Positions 53,183-63,572 of a stretch of 64,000 nt of DNA are shown here, in pieces (position 1 is the first letter of the stretch; each line of letters begins with the position of its first letter). Source of the DNA: Lachnospiraceae bacterium (GTDB lineage: Bacteria > Bacillota > Clostridia > Lachnospirales > Lachnospiraceae); assembly GCA_022845895.1 (NCBI GenBank), contig AP025573.1, positions 4,094,097 to 4,158,096 of the forward strand, given 5' to 3'. A program made the position numbers and the translations under genes. A model generated the notes under the pieces. It worked only from the letters and a program-made list of their open reading frames with translations. It was not told where the DNA came from and did not search any database.

Positions 53183-53725
53183 TTACTCTTTATCGATAAT
53201 GTCTTTGATCTCTTTGTCATATGATTCACTGAATATAGCTCTGTCAAGTGCTTCAGCTTCTTCTTCAGCTAATTCCACATAACTCTCGCCTTTTACGATT
53301 TCTTTGATATAAGTGTAGCAGCCTTCTCTGCTGTGCATCGCGTTAATGACCCATCCATTATTGTTGCCGTCAAGCATAGCCAGTGCAAAACTGAGCTTTC
53401 CACCCATTTCGTTGAATGCGTCATACTTGATAATGCCAAGCTTCTGATAGTCACCTTCCATTTTTTTATTTATTTCTCTTATATCCTGTCTGTTTTGTTT
53501 TGTAACCTTAAGTATGGTGTCAATCTCTGCAAACTTGTCCTTAAATCCTTCTTCTAAAGTTTTGCCATCTTTTCCTCTCATAAACGTTGCGTAACTGCTT
53601 TTTAACCGGTTATACTTCATAGTGACATTTACATATAATATAAACAATACGATAAACAATATCAACATAAAGATGAAGATAAAAGCCGGATCTATTCCCA
53701 ACGCATTCAGTATCTTACTTTCCAT
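53183..53725 (-). CDS. DUF4446 family membrane protein, 180 aa
   Basis: One membrane helix near the N terminus (AFIFIFMLILFIVLFILYV), then a coiled-coil-like region (~45-95) and a beta-rich C-terminal domain (GGKLSFALAMLDGNNNGWVI). DUF4446 is conserved beside parB in Clostridia; function unknown. It begins 6 bases after the parB stop and precedes serS by ~33 bases. Confidence 0.85.
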   Translation of the reverse strand: MESKILNALGIDPAFIFIFMLILFIVLFILYVNVTMKYNRLKSSYATFMRGKDGKTLEEGFKDKFAEIDTILKVTKQNRQDIREINKKMEGDYQKLGIIKYDAFNEMGGKLSFALAMLDGNNNGWVINAMHSREGCYTYIKEIVKGESYVELAEEEAEALDRAIFSESYDKEIKDIIDKE

Positions 53726-53731
53726 ATATCA

Positions 53732-54640
53732 CTATTCTCCTTTGTTGACGCTCATCATCAAATCGAACACACGTTCTAATTCGCTGTCTGAATAATATTC
53801 TATCTCAATCTTACCTTTACCTTTTCCTTTAGATGCTATACTTACTTTGGTTCCCATTACTTCTTTTAGTTTATCAGCCAGATCTGTATATATGAACTGG
53901 TTTTCTATTATTTTCTTTTCCTTCAGCTTTTTCGGATTTTTTATTTCTTTAATTAGCTTTTCTGTCTCACGCACACTAAGCTTTTCATCAAATATTTTGT
54001 TTGCCAGCATATACTGCTGTTCATAATCATCTATTGCCAAGAGTGCCCTTGCATGACCTGTAGATATCATATCATCAATAATCATCTGCTGCACTTTTTC
54101 ATCCAGCTTAAGGAGACGCATCGAATTAGTTACAGCCGTCCTGCTTTTTGAAACTCTCTCTGCTACTTCATCCTGCTTTAAGTCAAACTCTTCCAATAGT
54201 TTTTTAAATGCCATAGCTTCTTCAATTGGATTCAGGTTTTCCCTTTGAATATTTTCAATAAGAGAGATTTCAACTATTTCCTGCTCTGTGTAGTCTTTTA
54301 TAATAACAGGTACTTCTTTTACGCCGGCCATCTTAGCCGCTCTCCATCTTCTTTCGCCTGCTATTATTTCATAATAATCTTTCCTTTTTCTGACCAGAAG
54401 TGGCTGTAGTACACCAAATTGTTTTATGGAATCGGCCAGTTCGAGCAGTGCGTCTTCTTCAAAATTTTTACGCGGCTGTTCTCTGTTCGGCTCTACCATA
54501 TTAATTTTCATCATCCGTTCCCCCGAACCCGACTTATTATCCTCCGAGGGGTTGCCGGCATTGGTCATAGTTGCCTTTAAAGGCTTATCAGGAATCAAAC
54601 TGTCAAGCCCTTTCCCAAGGCCTTTCTTCTTTACTGCCAT
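53732..54640 (-). CDS. parB: Chromosome partition protein ParB/Spo0J, 302 aa
   Basis: Binds parS and spreads as a CTP-dependent clamp to organise the origin. ParB N-terminal domain with the LLVRKRKDYYEIIAGERRWR arginine patch (~85-105), the helix-turn-helix QDEVAERVSKSRTAVTNSMRLL (~150-175), and C-terminal dimerisation region. ATG 54640 (MAVKKKGLGKGLD) follows GGAGG; the frame extends to 54652 but needs TTG. Two parS sites lie ~0.9 kb upstream, beyond parA. Confidence 0.96.
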   Translation of the reverse strand: MAVKKKGLGKGLDSLIPDKPLKATMTNAGNPSEDNKSGSGERMMKINMVEPNREQPRKNFEEDALLELADSIKQFGVLQPLLVRKRKDYYEIIAGERRWRAAKMAGVKEVPVIIKDYTEQEIVEISLIENIQRENLNPIEEAMAFKKLLEEFDLKQDEVAERVSKSRTAVTNSMRLLKLDEKVQQMIIDDMISTGHARALLAIDDYEQQYMLANKIFDEKLSVRETEKLIKEIKNPKKLKEKKIIENQFIYTDLADKLKEVMGTKVSIASKGKGKGKIEIEYYSDSELERVFDLMMSVNKGE

Positions 54641-54657
54641 ATCGTCCTCCAAATTAA

Positions 54658-55419
54658 TTATTTTTTATTCATAACTTCATCTGCCAGCTTCATATAACTT
54701 TCAGAACCCGCAGACCTCGGATCGTACTGGCTTATAGGCATACCGTAGCTCGGAGCCTCAGCCAGACGTATATTACGTGGTATGATTGTTTTATATATGG
54801 CCTGCTGAAGGTTGTCCTTTACATTTTCTACAACTTGAAGTGACAGATTGGTACGTGCATCGTACATGGTAAATACGACTCCTTCTATCTCAAGTTCCGG
54901 ATTAAGGCGTTCCTTGACTAGTTCAACAGTATGTATTAGCTGACTTAATCCCTCCAGGGCATAATATTCACATTGAATAGGGACTAAAACTGTATCTGCT
55001 GTAGTCATTGCATTAATCGTAAGCATACTTAATGATGGTGGACAGTCAATTATAATATAATCATAATTATCCCTTATGTCCTTAATTGCATCTCTGACAA
55101 TAAATTCTTTTTCTTCCACACCTATAAGCTCTATTTCAGCAGCAGATAAATCTATACTGGTAGGTAATATATCAAGATTTTCAAGTGCATCTTCTTGTAA
55201 AACCTCATCTACATCAGCGTTTCCGATAATCAAATCATAAATAGTTTTGTCAACTGATTCTTTATCTAAACCGAGACCACTTGTCATATTACCCTGAGGG
55301 TCCATGTCTACCGCAAGAACTTTTTGTCCTTTTTCTGCCAGGCAAGCGGATAGATTAATTGCTGTTGTAGTCTTTCCAACACCACCTTTTTGGTTGGCAA
55401 TGGCTATAACTCTTCCCAT
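54658..55419 (-). CDS. parA: Chromosome partition ATPase ParA/Soj, 253 aa
   Basis: Deviant Walker A KGGVGKTT (~11-18), switch region DMDPQGNMTSGLG and Walker B IIIDCPPSLS define the ParA/MinD superfamily. Regulates origin segregation and, in relatives, replication initiation through DnaA. ATG 55419 follows AAAGGTG. The 18-bp gap to parB makes an operon. It is soluble and without the N-terminal HTH of plasmid ParAs, as in Soj. Confidence 0.96.
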   Translation of the reverse strand: MGRVIAIANQKGGVGKTTTAINLSACLAEKGQKVLAVDMDPQGNMTSGLGLDKESVDKTIYDLIIGNADVDEVLQEDALENLDILPTSIDLSAAEIELIGVEEKEFIVRDAIKDIRDNYDYIIIDCPPSLSMLTINAMTTADTVLVPIQCEYYALEGLSQLIHTVELVKERLNPELEIEGVVFTMYDARTNLSLQVVENVKDNLQQAIYKTIIPRNIRLAEAPSYGMPISQYDPRSAGSESYMKLADEVMNKK

Positions 55420-55487
55420 TTTAATCACCTTTCTGTTTTTTTTGCATAGACTTAGTATACCACCTTTTCAACATTATATCTACTAAA

Positions 55488-55503
55488 TGTTTCACGTGAA
55501 ACA
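55488..55503. promoter_or_regulatory. parS centromere site 1
   Basis: Exact TGTTTCACGTGAAACA, the canonical 16-bp parS palindrome, 69 bases upstream of parA. Confidence 0.97.
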
Positions 55504-55679
55504 TTTAATTTTAATTATTATAGTCATTTTTGTTTTTTTCTAATGTAGTAGATAGAAGTGTAGTTATTTTTTTAATGAATTAATATATTTTTAATTAGAA
55601 AAGATATTATTATGTAATAAACGTTTTTAACTGGACGTAAGATTTTGTATTTATATTTGAATGGTACTGCTAAATACGA

Positions 55680-55695
55680 TGTTTCACGTGAAACA
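55680..55695. promoter_or_regulatory. parS centromere site 2
   Basis: Second exact TGTTTCACGTGAAACA, 192 bp from the first. The interval 55504-55842 is otherwise very AT-rich and without genes; it should hold the promoters of parA and the alpha/beta hydrolase. Confidence 0.97.
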
Positions 55696-55842
55696 TTTTT
55701 ACTTTTTAGCTTTATATATGAACTTTAATGTAGTATAATACTCTTATGGATAATAGTCCTATATAATATAATTATCCTTTGAGTTAATAAGCTATTTAAA
55801 AGCAAATCAAGGGGCGTTGTTTTAAAAGAAAGTGGGGTTTAT

Positions 55843-56805
55843 ATGAGCTGGAAAAAGAAATTTGCTGCGGTATCTGCGTTGGCTGGGGTGTCTGCTGTTA
55901 CATTACATATGATAAATAAGTTTATATACTTTTCTGCCACACTGGATGATTTATTGACAAATCCATCCGGTTCTTATTATGAATGGAGATTTGGCAAGAT
56001 TTACTATACAAAAAAAGGAGAAGGCAAACCTATACTTCTCATACATGATTTAACTACTTACAGTTCTGCATTTGAATGGAATAAGGTGATTGATCAATTA
56101 TCGAAGAATCATACTGTCTTTAGTATAGATTTATTAGGCTGCGGCCGCTCAGATAAACCAAATCTGACTTATACTAATTATATGTATGTGCAGCTTATTA
56201 CTGATTTTATAAAACATGTAATAGGAGATAAGACGGATGTAATAGCAACGGGTGAATCTGGTTCTTTTGTTTTAGCTGCATGTCAAAATGATAATTCAAT
56301 AGTAGATCAGATTGTATTAGTCAACCCAGCCAGTATAGAACTTCTTGGCAAAATACCTACAAAAAGAAGTAAATGTCTAAGCTTGTTGATAAATACTCCT
56401 GTAATAGGTACTTTTGTTTATAACATGCTCACGAAACGAAGTGATATCCAAGCATTGTTCCAAATGGATTATTATTATGATTTTGATAACATAGAAGAAA
56501 ACATAGTGAGCACATATTATGAAAGTGCCCACTCTGGAAATGCGTCATCAAAATATCTATTCGCAAGTATGTCAGGATATTATACAACTATAAATATTCC
56601 TCATTGTCTGGAATCATTATCTAACAGCATATATATAATAACAGGAAAATCTAATCCAGATAATTTTGATTTTGCCGATGCGTATAAAGATATACTACCA
56701 TCCATTGAGATAATCGAAATGGATGACAGTAAATATCTACCTCAGTTAGAACATTCACACGAATTTCTTGAACAGATTAATATACTGTTGTCAACGGAAG
56801 AATAG
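55843..56805 (+). CDS. Alpha/beta hydrolase, 320 aa
   Basis: Fold markers: a possible N-terminal signal anchor (~8-27), LLIHDLTTYSSAFEWNK (oxyanion region), LLGCGRSDKPN, and a nucleophile elbow written GESGSF, where the usual GxSxG has Ser in the final position. Likely acid Asp near NPDNFD and catalytic His in LEHSHEF. Monomeric plus-strand gene between parS and the terminator, against the direction of the neighbouring replication-side genes. Substrate unknown. Confidence 0.8.
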   Translation: MSWKKKFAAVSALAGVSAVTLHMINKFIYFSATLDDLLTNPSGSYYEWRFGKIYYTKKGEGKPILLIHDLTTYSSAFEWNKVIDQLSKNHTVFSIDLLGCGRSDKPNLTYTNYMYVQLITDFIKHVIGDKTDVIATGESGSFVLAACQNDNSIVDQIVLVNPASIELLGKIPTKRSKCLSLLINTPVIGTFVYNMLTKRSDIQALFQMDYYYDFDNIEENIVSTYYESAHSGNASSKYLFASMSGYYTTINIPHCLESLSNSIYIITGKSNPDNFDFADAYKDILPSIEIIEMDDSKYLPQLEHSHEFLEQINILLSTEE

Positions 56806-56822
56806 AAGAGTAGCGATATACA

Positions 56823-56867
56823 AAAAACAACCTATGAACATGTACTGTTTGTTCATAGGTTGTTTTT
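56823..56867. terminator. Bidirectional terminator
   Basis: AAAACAACCTATGAAC/GTTCATAGGTTGTTTT perfect stem with A and T runs on both sides, between the convergent hydrolase and rsmG genes. Confidence 0.9.
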
Positions 56868-56880
56868 AATACAATATAAA

Positions 56881-57594
56881 TTATGTTAACGGCTCTTTCG
56901 TTGGCAGACCTGCTTTACGTGGATATTTCTTAGGAGTTATATTAGTTTTTTCTATAATTATAAACGACCTGCCTATATCTGTTCCTGGAAGTTGAAATTT
57001 TACTATGTCTTTGATATTTCCACCTAATAAGGAAATGGCTTTTTTAGAATGTTCAACTTCATTTTCTACATCCTCCGATTTATACGGAACAAATATACCC
57101 CCTGTCCGTATATAAGGTATGCAATACTCTGATAGAGTAGCCAGATTTGCGACAGCCCGTGAAACACAAAGGTCATAGTTCTCTCTATATTCTGTCTGTT
57201 TCGCATAATCTTCCGCACGCCCATGCATGGCTTTGATTCCATTAAGACCAGTATTTTCTATAACTGTATCTAAAAAACGTACTCTCTTATTCAAGGAGTC
57301 TAATAACGTCACATCCAGTTGGGGATATGCGATTTTCAAAGGTATGCCCGGAAATCCTGCTCCTGTACCGATATCTATGATGTTTTGAACTTTTTGTAAA
57401 TCGACAGCTTTAACTATAGCAAGACTATCTAAAAAATGCTTTTCAACTACTTCCTCATATTCTGTAATACCAGTCAGATTCATAACCTTATTCCACTCTG
57501 TAAGCAGATTATAGAAAATATGAAACTGCTCTGACTGATTTTCATCAAGTGTAATATTAAGTTCTTGCAGTTTTGACTCTAATATATTATTCAT
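56881..57594 (-). CDS. rsmG: 16S rRNA m7G527 methyltransferase, 237 aa
   Basis: SAM-dependent Rossmann methyltransferase: IIDIGTGAGFPGIPLKI (motif I), DSLNKRVRFLD (motif II), and SRAVANLATLSEYCIP (motif IV region), the RsmG signature. Methylates G527 in helix 18 of 16S rRNA. Starts 10 bases after mnmG, the conserved origin-proximal arrangement. Confidence 0.96.
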   Translation of the reverse strand: MNNILESKLQELNITLDENQSEQFHIFYNLLTEWNKVMNLTGITEYEEVVEKHFLDSLAIVKAVDLQKVQNIIDIGTGAGFPGIPLKIAYPQLDVTLLDSLNKRVRFLDTVIENTGLNGIKAMHGRAEDYAKQTEYRENYDLCVSRAVANLATLSEYCIPYIRTGGIFVPYKSEDVENEVEHSKKAISLLGGNIKDIVKFQLPGTDIGRSFIIIEKTNITPKKYPRKAGLPTKEPLT

Positions 57595-57603
57595 TATAAG
57601 CTC

Positions 57604-59505
57604 CTATGCATTAAGATACACTAATAGCACTGATATATCTGCCGGTGATACGCCAGATATCCTGGAAGCCTGTCCAATGGATACAGGACGGTATTCCTTT
57701 AATTTCTGGACCGCCTCGATGCGTAGGCTTTTCACCTCGTCATAGTCGATATTTTCCGGTATCTTTTTCTTCTCCAGCTTCTTGAACTGTTCTACCTGTT
57801 TTTCCTGGCGCCTGATATATCCCTCATATTTGATAGATATATTGACCTGCTCTATAACTTCATCCTGTAAATCTTTTGGCATAATTGGACGGCCTTTATC
57901 AATCGGTTCCAGTATATCATACGAAAGTTCGGGCCGGCGTATAAGTTCTGCGAGAGTAGTGCCTGAATTCAAAGGGGTACTGTCATATGTGGAAAGTAAA
58001 TCCTGCACCTTCTCATTTACACCCACGTGCGTATGAAGCAGCCGATCTATTTCGCCAGCAATCAATCTTTCCTTAAGAAGGAACCTGTTGTAACGTTTTT
58101 CTTCTATCAGGCCCATCTCGTAGCCTATTCTAGTAAGCCTCCGGTCTGCATTATCCTGCCGGAGCAGCAGCCGGTACTCAGCACGTGACGTCATCATCCT
58201 GTACGGCTCATGGCTTTCTTTTGTGACCAGGTCGTCAATCAGCACACCAATATACGCCTGTGAACGATCTATGATCATCGGTTCCTTGCCCTGTAGCATC
58301 CGAGATGCATTGATACCTGCCACAAGTCCTTGTGCCGCTGCTTCTTCATAGCCCGAACTGCCGTTAAACTGCCCGCCGCTGAACAGACCTTCAACCGAAC
58401 GAAATTCTAACGAAGGTTTCAGCTGCCTTGCGTCGATGCAGTCATACTCGATTGCATAAGCATTTCTTACGATCTTCACATGCTCAAGCCCGGGCACAGT
58501 CCGGTACATGGCATACTGTACGTCTTCCGGAAGGGAGCTTGACATGCCTCCTATATACATTTCGTTCGTCTCTAGTCCTTCGGGCTCGATGAATACCTGG
58601 TGCCTGTCCTTATCTGCAAACTTAACAACTTTATCTTCAATGGATGGACAATATCTCGGACCTGTTCCCTCTATCATTCCAGAATATAAAGGAGACCTGT
58701 CGAGGTTCTTCCTGATAATCTCGTGCGTCTTGTCATTTGTGTAAGTCAGCCAGCATGATGCCTGGTCAATCTGTATATCTTCTGGAGCAGTAGTAAATGA
58801 AAAAGGTACAATTCTTTCATCACCAAACTGTTCTTCCATCTTGCTGAAGTCGACTGTATTTCTGTCAATCCTGGCCGGAGTTCCTGTCTTAAAGCGATAC
58901 ATCTTAATACCAAGATCCTTCAGGCATTCCGTCAGATAGTTTGCCGCCTGAAGTCCATTCGGCCCTGTATTCTGGCTTACATCACCGTATACGCAGCGTG
59001 CTTTCAGATACGTCCCTGTACAGAGGATAACAGCTCTGCACCGGTAGATGGCACCTGAATAAGTCTGTACTCCTGTCACCTTATTGCCTTCAGTTAATAT
59101 ATTTACTACTTCTGCCTGCTTTATTTCCAGCCTTTCCTGTCTCTCTAGCACCTGGCGCATCGTATTGCTGTAACGCAGTTTGTCAGCTTGTGCCCGGAGG
59201 GAGTGTACGGCAGGACCCTTTGACTTATTTAGCATCTTAGACTGAATAAAAGTCTGGTCAATCACTTTTCCCATCTCTCCACCAAGTGCATCAATCTCTC
59301 TCACAAGGTGTCCTTTGGAGCTTCCTCCAATATTAGGATTACACGGCATCAATGCTATGCTGTCTACGCTCACCGTAAAAACAATTGTCTGGAATCCAAG
59401 CCTGGCAGATGCAAGTGCAGCTTCACATCCTGCATGCCCTGCGCCAATAACCACAATATCGTATTTATCTCTATTTTCCCATACAGAATTTGCTGAATAT
59501 CTCAT
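57604..59505 (-). CDS. mnmG: tRNA uridine 5-carboxymethylaminomethyl modification enzyme, 633 aa
   Basis: FAD/NAD-binding partner of MnmE in wobble-uridine modification. FAD-binding [17 protein letters not shown] at the N terminus, the conserved [20 protein letters not shown], the catalytic-Cys region (SQNTGPNG) and the C-terminal helical MnmE-binding domain ending in [16 protein letters not shown]. The start at 59505 overlaps the end of mnmE by 35 bases. Confidence 0.97.
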   Translation of the reverse strand: MRYSANSVWENRDKYDIVVIGAGHAGCEAALASARLGFQTIVFTVSVDSIALMPCNPNIGGSSKGHLVREIDALGGEMGKVIDQTFIQSKMLNKSKGPAVHSLRAQADKLRYSNTMRQVLERQERLEIKQAEVVNILTEGNKVTGVQTYSGAIYRCRAVILCTGTYLKARCVYGDVSQNTGPNGLQAANYLTECLKDLGIKMYRFKTGTPARIDRNTVDFSKMEEQFGDERIVPFSFTTAPEDIQIDQASCWLTYTNDKTHEIIRKNLDRSPLYSGMIEGTGPRYCPSIEDKVVKFADKDRHQVFIEPEGLETNEMYIGGMSSSLPEDVQYAMYRTVPGLEHVKIVRNAYAIEYDCIDARQLKPSLEFRSVEGLFSGGQFNGSSGYEEAAAQGLVAGINASRMLQGKEPMIIDRSQAYIGVLIDDLVTKESHEPYRMMTSRAEYRLLLRQDNADRRLTRIGYEMGLIEEKRYNRFLLKERLIAGEIDRLLHTHVGVNEKVQDLLSTYDSTPLNSGTTLAELIRRPELSYDILEPIDKGRPIMPKDLQDEVIEQVNISIKYEGYIRRQEKQVEQFKKLEKKKIPENIDYDEVKSLRIEAVQKLKEYRPVSIGQASRISGVSPADISVLLVYLNA

Positions 59506-60886
59506 TTACCAAATCTTCTCCCATCGTATCCCCGGTAATGCTGCCAAGAGACTCATAAGCATCTAGCAGATCAATTGAGTAAAAGTCTTCGGGCATCCCG
59601 CTGTCAATCGACTCTATAACCCTTAGTAAAGAGTTACGGGCATCCTGCAGCGCAGCCTTATGTCTCACATTAGTTATATATATTTCATTATTAAATGAAA
59701 GATTTCCTTCAAAAAACATATCTTTTACTACTTCTTCAAAATCATTAATGCCACATAGATTCTTCGCTGATACTTCTATTACTTGAATTTCTCTACTTTC
59801 ATCACATTCATTATTTGCAGGATTTATTGCATAATAAGCATCTATTACTTTTTCCTTATTAATCATCATATCTAAATCTGACTTATTTAGCAAGATAATA
59901 ACAGGTTTTCCAGCTATCATTTTTATTATCTGCGTGTCATTCTCGTCAAGCGGAGCCGAGGCATCGATCACATAGATAACCAAATCTGCTTCATCAGCAT
60001 GTAGCCTTGCCTTGTCTACCCCAATCCGTTCCACGATATCATCCGTCTCCCTGATACCTGCGGTATCTATTATATTAAGTGAAATGCCCTGAAGATTAAT
60101 GTGCTCTTCCAATATATCACGGGTCGTTCCCGCCACCTCCGTCACGATAGCCCTCTCTTCACCTACCAGTGCATTAAGAAGCGAAGACTTGCCAGCATTC
60201 GGCTTACCGACGATGACCGTCTTTATGCCTTCCTTAATTATCCTCCCATCATTACATGTAGAAAGCAGTTTCTCAATCTCTGACAGAAGTTCAGCAACAG
60301 TGCCCTTTAGCTCCTTGCCATAGCCGTCGACGCTGATATGTTCTGGGTCATCTAAAGCAGTCTCAATAAAAGCCGTATGGTAAATTATTTTATTTCTAAT
60401 ATCACTTATTTTTGACTTTACATTTCCTCTCAACTGACCTATTGAACTTTTCAACGCATATTCATTTTGAGAGGCAATCAAATCTCCAACAGCTTCAGCC
60501 TGGGACAAATCAAGCCTGCCATTGAGAAAGGCACGCTTTGTAAATTCACCTGGCTCCGCGGGCCTCGCCCCATTTTCAATCATAATTTCAAGAACACGCT
60601 TGACAAGATAGATCCCGCCATGGCAGTTAACTTCCACCGTATCCTCCCCTGTATAACTGTGAGGACCTCTCATAATCATGACAAGCACTTCATCTACAGG
60701 CCCATTGTCATCCTTGATAAAGCCATAATGTATCGTATGCGACTTCTGGGATGAAAGCTGTTTGCCATTCTTTCCCTCATAGATCTTATCCGCAATCATA
60801 AAAGCCTCATCACCGCTCATGCGGACTATACCAATACCAGAATCAGACATTGCTGTAGATATTGCCGCAATAGTTTGAGTTTTCAC
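59471..60886 (-). CDS. mnmE: tRNA modification GTPase MnmE, 471 aa
   Basis: Potassium-activated GTPase that with MnmG modifies wobble U34. N-terminal tetrahydrofolate-binding domain, G domain with [17 protein letters not shown] (G1), [10 protein letters not shown] (G3) and LLNKSD (G4), and the C-terminal ...FCMGK-stop with the essential Cys. GTG 60886 follows a GGAGG at proper spacing; the ATG at 60907 lies upstream of that site in the palindromic leader. Unusually, the leader contains a 22-bp-armed palindrome. Confidence 0.96.
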   Translation of the reverse strand: MKTQTIAAISTAMSDSGIGIVRMSGDEAFMIADKIYEGKNGKQLSSQKSHTIHYGFIKDDNGPVDEVLVMIMRGPHSYTGEDTVEVNCHGGIYLVKRVLEIMIENGARPAEPGEFTKRAFLNGRLDLSQAEAVGDLIASQNEYALKSSIGQLRGNVKSKISDIRNKIIYHTAFIETALDDPEHISVDGYGKELKGTVAELLSEIEKLLSTCNDGRIIKEGIKTVIVGKPNAGKSSLLNALVGEERAIVTEVAGTTRDILEEHINLQGISLNIIDTAGIRETDDIVERIGVDKARLHADEADLVIYVIDASAPLDENDTQIIKMIAGKPVIILLNKSDLDMMINKEKVIDAYYAINPANNECDESREIQVIEVSAKNLCGINDFEEVVKDMFFEGNLSFNNEIYITNVRHKAALQDARNSLLRVIESIDSGMPEDFYSIDLLDAYESLGSITGDTMGEDLVNEIFSKFCMGK

Positions 60887-60900
60887 AACAATTACCTCCG

Positions 60901-60952
60901 TTTTCATAGGGGTCAGACCCCTTTAGCGTTAGGGGTCTGACCCCTATGAAAA
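60901..60952. repeat. Perfect palindromic element with 22-bp arms (AGGGGTCAGACCCCT type)
   Basis: Arms 60901-60922 and 60931-60952 are exact inverses around an 8-base loop; the inner part is itself a GGGGTCAGACCCC dyad. It lies between jag's terminator and the mnmE binding site, so it is transcribed in the mnmE leader. Confidence 0.9.
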
Positions 60953-60956
60953 TATA

Positions 60957-60992
60957 CAAAAAATAGGGGCAATTTCAACCCCTATTTTTTCT
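60957..60992 (-). terminator. Terminator after jag
   Basis: AAATAGGGG/CCCCTATTT stem, 10-base loop, followed on the minus strand by TTTTTTG. Confidence 0.8.
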
Positions 60993-60998
60993 TTTTAT

Positions 60999-61820
60999 TT
61001 ACTTACGTACTAATGTAACTACTACTCTTCTATAAGGCTCTTCACCTTCGCTATGTGTGGATACTGCGGAATCTGCTTGTAAAGCTGAGTGGATTATTCT
61101 TCTTTCATAAGGGTTCATCGGCTCAAGAGATACGGTTCTTCTTGTCCTTTTTACTTTACTTGCTATATTCTTTGCAAGGTTTTCCAGAGTTTCTTTTCTT
61201 CTGTGCCTGTAGTCCTCTGTGTCAAGCTTTACTCTTACATAACCGTCCTGTGTCTTATTGGCAACTCTGTTTGTGAGATATTGAAGAGAGTCCAGTGTCT
61301 GTCCGCGCTTACCTATGAGTATACCCATATTTTTACCATCCATGTTTATGCTCAGTGCACCTTCTTTGTCAACCGTTGATGTCACTTTTACACCTTCCAT
61401 ATCCATGGCCTGCAATACATCATATATGAATTTCTCACACGCTGCGATGGTCTCTTGTTCAACCTTAGCAAGATCAGCTTCTTTTTTCTCTGCAGCCGGC
61501 TTCTCCTCTTTTATTTTAACAGGAGCCTTTTCTTTCTTTATCTCTCTTTTATAATCTTTTTTAAAGTCTTTTTTTACTTCTGCCTTTTCTTTTTTAACTG
61601 GCACTTCCGGTTTTGTCTCTTCAACAGGTTCTTCTTTTACAGGCTCTGCTATCTTCTTGCGGGCTTTTATTACTGCCTGTTTCATTCCGATACCAAGAAA
61701 GCCTGCACTTCCTTTTTCAATTACTTCATAATCCAACTGGTCACTTGTCACGCCTAACTGGATTAAAGCCTCTGTAATTGCGTCATCCAGCGTCTTTGCC
61801 GATACAGTAATATATTCCAT
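60999..61820 (-). CDS. jag: Jag/KhpB RNA-binding protein, 273 aa
   Basis: Jag N-terminal domain (ITVSAKTLDDAITEALIQLG, FLGIGMKQAVIKARK), a lysine/glutamate-rich linker (~65-135, many KEEK-type repeats), a type II KH domain (~140-215, GILIGKRGQTLDSLQYLTNR), and an R3H domain (~216-273, RHRRKETLENLAKNIASKV). Partner of KhpA in a small-RNA and cell-division RNA-binding complex. Encoded 12 bases after yidC. Confidence 0.94.
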   Translation of the reverse strand: MEYITVSAKTLDDAITEALIQLGVTSDQLDYEVIEKGSAGFLGIGMKQAVIKARKKIAEPVKEEPVEETKPEVPVKKEKAEVKKDFKKDYKREIKKEKAPVKIKEEKPAAEKKEADLAKVEQETIAACEKFIYDVLQAMDMEGVKVTSTVDKEGALSINMDGKNMGILIGKRGQTLDSLQYLTNRVANKTQDGYVRVKLDTEDYRHRRKETLENLAKNIASKVKRTRRTVSLEPMNPYERRIIHSALQADSAVSTHSEGEEPYRRVVVTLVRK

Positions 61821-61832
61821 AACCCATGCCCC

Positions 61833-62903
61833 CTAATCATTCTTGTTAAACTTTTTAACCATGTTTGCCTTAGACGCCAGACTTCCTTCCTTAGCGTTTC
61901 CAGCATTATCACGTGCCTTTGCTACTTTCTCTTCTCTTTCTTTTTCTGTCAGACCTGAAGTGCCGCGGTTTGCAGAATCTTTAAGAGTTCTCGTATTTGT
62001 CTGAGCCATCGTATTTATTTTTTCAGCTTTCTCGCCTCTCTTCTGACGCTTCTCAGCTGCTTTTTCTTTATTTTTCTCAATAATATCTTCAACCGACACT
62101 TTGCCCAGGTGCTTATTGATAAGTACCTGCTGAACACACCGTACTACTGCACTTATAATCCAGTAGACGCCAATACCTGAAGATAATGTAAATACCATGA
62201 ATACTGAGAATATCGGCATCGTCATGTTCATCGTCTTCATCGTTCCTGCCATCGGATTATCCTTGTCCATCTGCTGGCCTGATATAGACTGTGAAAGCTT
62301 GATACTGAGAAACTGTGTAAGGCCTGACAGAATAGGGAGCAGTATGGCAGTTATAATTATGATGATAGGAGCTATGCCGAAGGAACCACTTTCTTTTATC
62401 ATCTGGACAGGTGACAGTGTAAGATCCGGTATCGTAATAAACTTATTCACATCTACCGCCGCATTTTTGATGGCTGGAACGTAATTCTTCATATCATAGA
62501 TAACCGGATACAGTGCAAACAGCAGTGGCATCTGAATCAATAAGGGAAGGCATCCGCCTGTCATGGATGTTCCATACTTGTCATATACCTGCTGAATCTC
62601 TTCCTGCTGCTTCATCATAGAAGCCTGATCCTTTTTATTCTTATACTTCTTCTGAACTGCCTGGATTTCAGGGTTCATGACAGAAGACATCTTTGCTGTT
62701 TTCTGCTGCTTGATAGTAAACGGAAGCATAATTGTATATACGATTATTGTGTAAAATATAATAGATAAGCCCACCAGGCCGTTATCCGATGGCAATACGT
62801 TATCTAACACTGTGTAGATAAAGTTCATTACTTTACCGAGTAACCACGCAATCTGTCCTACGATAGGCCAGTTTGCAGTAGTTAATAAAGCAGCTGCTGT
62901 CAT
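61833..62903 (-). CDS. yidC: YidC/Oxa1-family membrane protein insertase, 356 aa
   Basis: Inserts membrane proteins from the Sec translocon or alone. Five conserved membrane segments, including YTIIVYTIMLPFTIKQQKTA and the GCLPLLIQMPLLFALYPVIY pair, plus a cytoplasmic C-terminal tail rich in Lys/Glu (~280-356). No SpoIIIJ-type lipobox is visible near the start. ATG 62903 follows GGAGG; the longer 62918 start contains this site. Confidence 0.96.
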   Translation of the reverse strand: MTAAALLTTANWPIVGQIAWLLGKVMNFIYTVLDNVLPSDNGLVGLSIIFYTIIVYTIMLPFTIKQQKTAKMSSVMNPEIQAVQKKYKNKKDQASMMKQQEEIQQVYDKYGTSMTGGCLPLLIQMPLLFALYPVIYDMKNYVPAIKNAAVDVNKFITIPDLTLSPVQMIKESGSFGIAPIIIIITAILLPILSGLTQFLSIKLSQSISGQQMDKDNPMAGTMKTMNMTMPIFSVFMVFTLSSGIGVYWIISAVVRCVQQVLINKHLGKVSVEDIIEKNKEKAAEKRQKRGEKAEKINTMAQTNTRTLKDSANRGTSGLTEKEREEKVAKARDNAGNAKEGSLASKANMVKKFNKND

Positions 62904-62942
62904 TCTTTCTTCCTCCATTGTAAATACGATTAATATAAATTA

Positions 62943-63155
62943 TCAGGGTACGGGGTCATATCCACCCTTTGCAAATGGATTACAACGCAGTATTCTCCAG
63001 ATGGCCAGACGACTTCCTTTCCATGCTCCATATTTTTCAATTGCCTCAACTGCATATTCGGAACATGTAGGAAAATAGATACATGTGGAATATTGCTTGA
63101 GTCCTGAAAGATATTTCCTATAGAATCTGATACATCCAAGCAGAATTCTTTTCAT
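62943..63155 (-). CDS. yidD: Membrane protein insertion efficiency factor YidD, 70 aa
   Basis: Matches YidD over its full length: IRFYRKYLSGLKQYSTCIYF, PTCSEYAVEAIEKYGAWKG, RILRCNPFAKGGYDPVP. Amphipathic N terminus, conserved cysteines. Lies between rnpA and yidC as in most Firmicutes. Confidence 0.95.
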   Translation of the reverse strand: MKRILLGCIRFYRKYLSGLKQYSTCIYFPTCSEYAVEAIEKYGAWKGSRLAIWRILRCNPFAKGGYDPVP

Positions 63156-63169
63156 AATATGTCACCCCA

Positions 63170-63523
63170 CTAATGGGAATTGCTTCCCACATCTATAATT
63201 TCATGAAGATGTCCTAGATGGAGCAATGCGCTGACGATTTCTTTGTAGTTCTTTTCTTTAGCGCCTATTCTTGCTATCACAATCATATCCAATCCACATC
63301 TGAACTTATCTTCTTGTAGTCGATAACTTTCCCTGATTAACCTCGTCAATCTGTGTCGCACTACACTATTTCCTACTTTTTTACTTACTGAAATACCTAA
63401 CCTGTTCTTCTTCGTATGATTTTCCATCACATACATTACAAGATACTTGTTCGCATAAGAAATACCATTATTATAGACAGTCTGAAAATCCTTATTTTTC
63501 TTTAAAGATTCGGAATATTTCAT
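63170..63523 (-). CDS. rnpA: Ribonuclease P protein component, 117 aa
   Basis: Protein subunit of RNase P that matures tRNA 5' ends. Hallmarks: LKKNKDFQTVYNNGISYANK and the RNR-like NRLGISVSKKVGNSVVRHRLTR (in two parts). The frame is open to 63631 but ATG 63523 (MKYSESLKKNK) with GGGAGA gives the family length. Overlap-free gap of 49 bases to rpmH. Confidence 0.95.
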   Translation of the reverse strand: MKYSESLKKNKDFQTVYNNGISYANKYLVMYVMENHTKKNRLGISVSKKVGNSVVRHRLTRLIRESYRLQEDKFRCGLDMIVIARIGAKEKNYKEIVSALLHLGHLHEIIDVGSNSH

Positions 63524-63572
63524 ACAGTGGATCTCCCAATTTTTAGAGAAGAAAAGGCCACATATATGCGGC

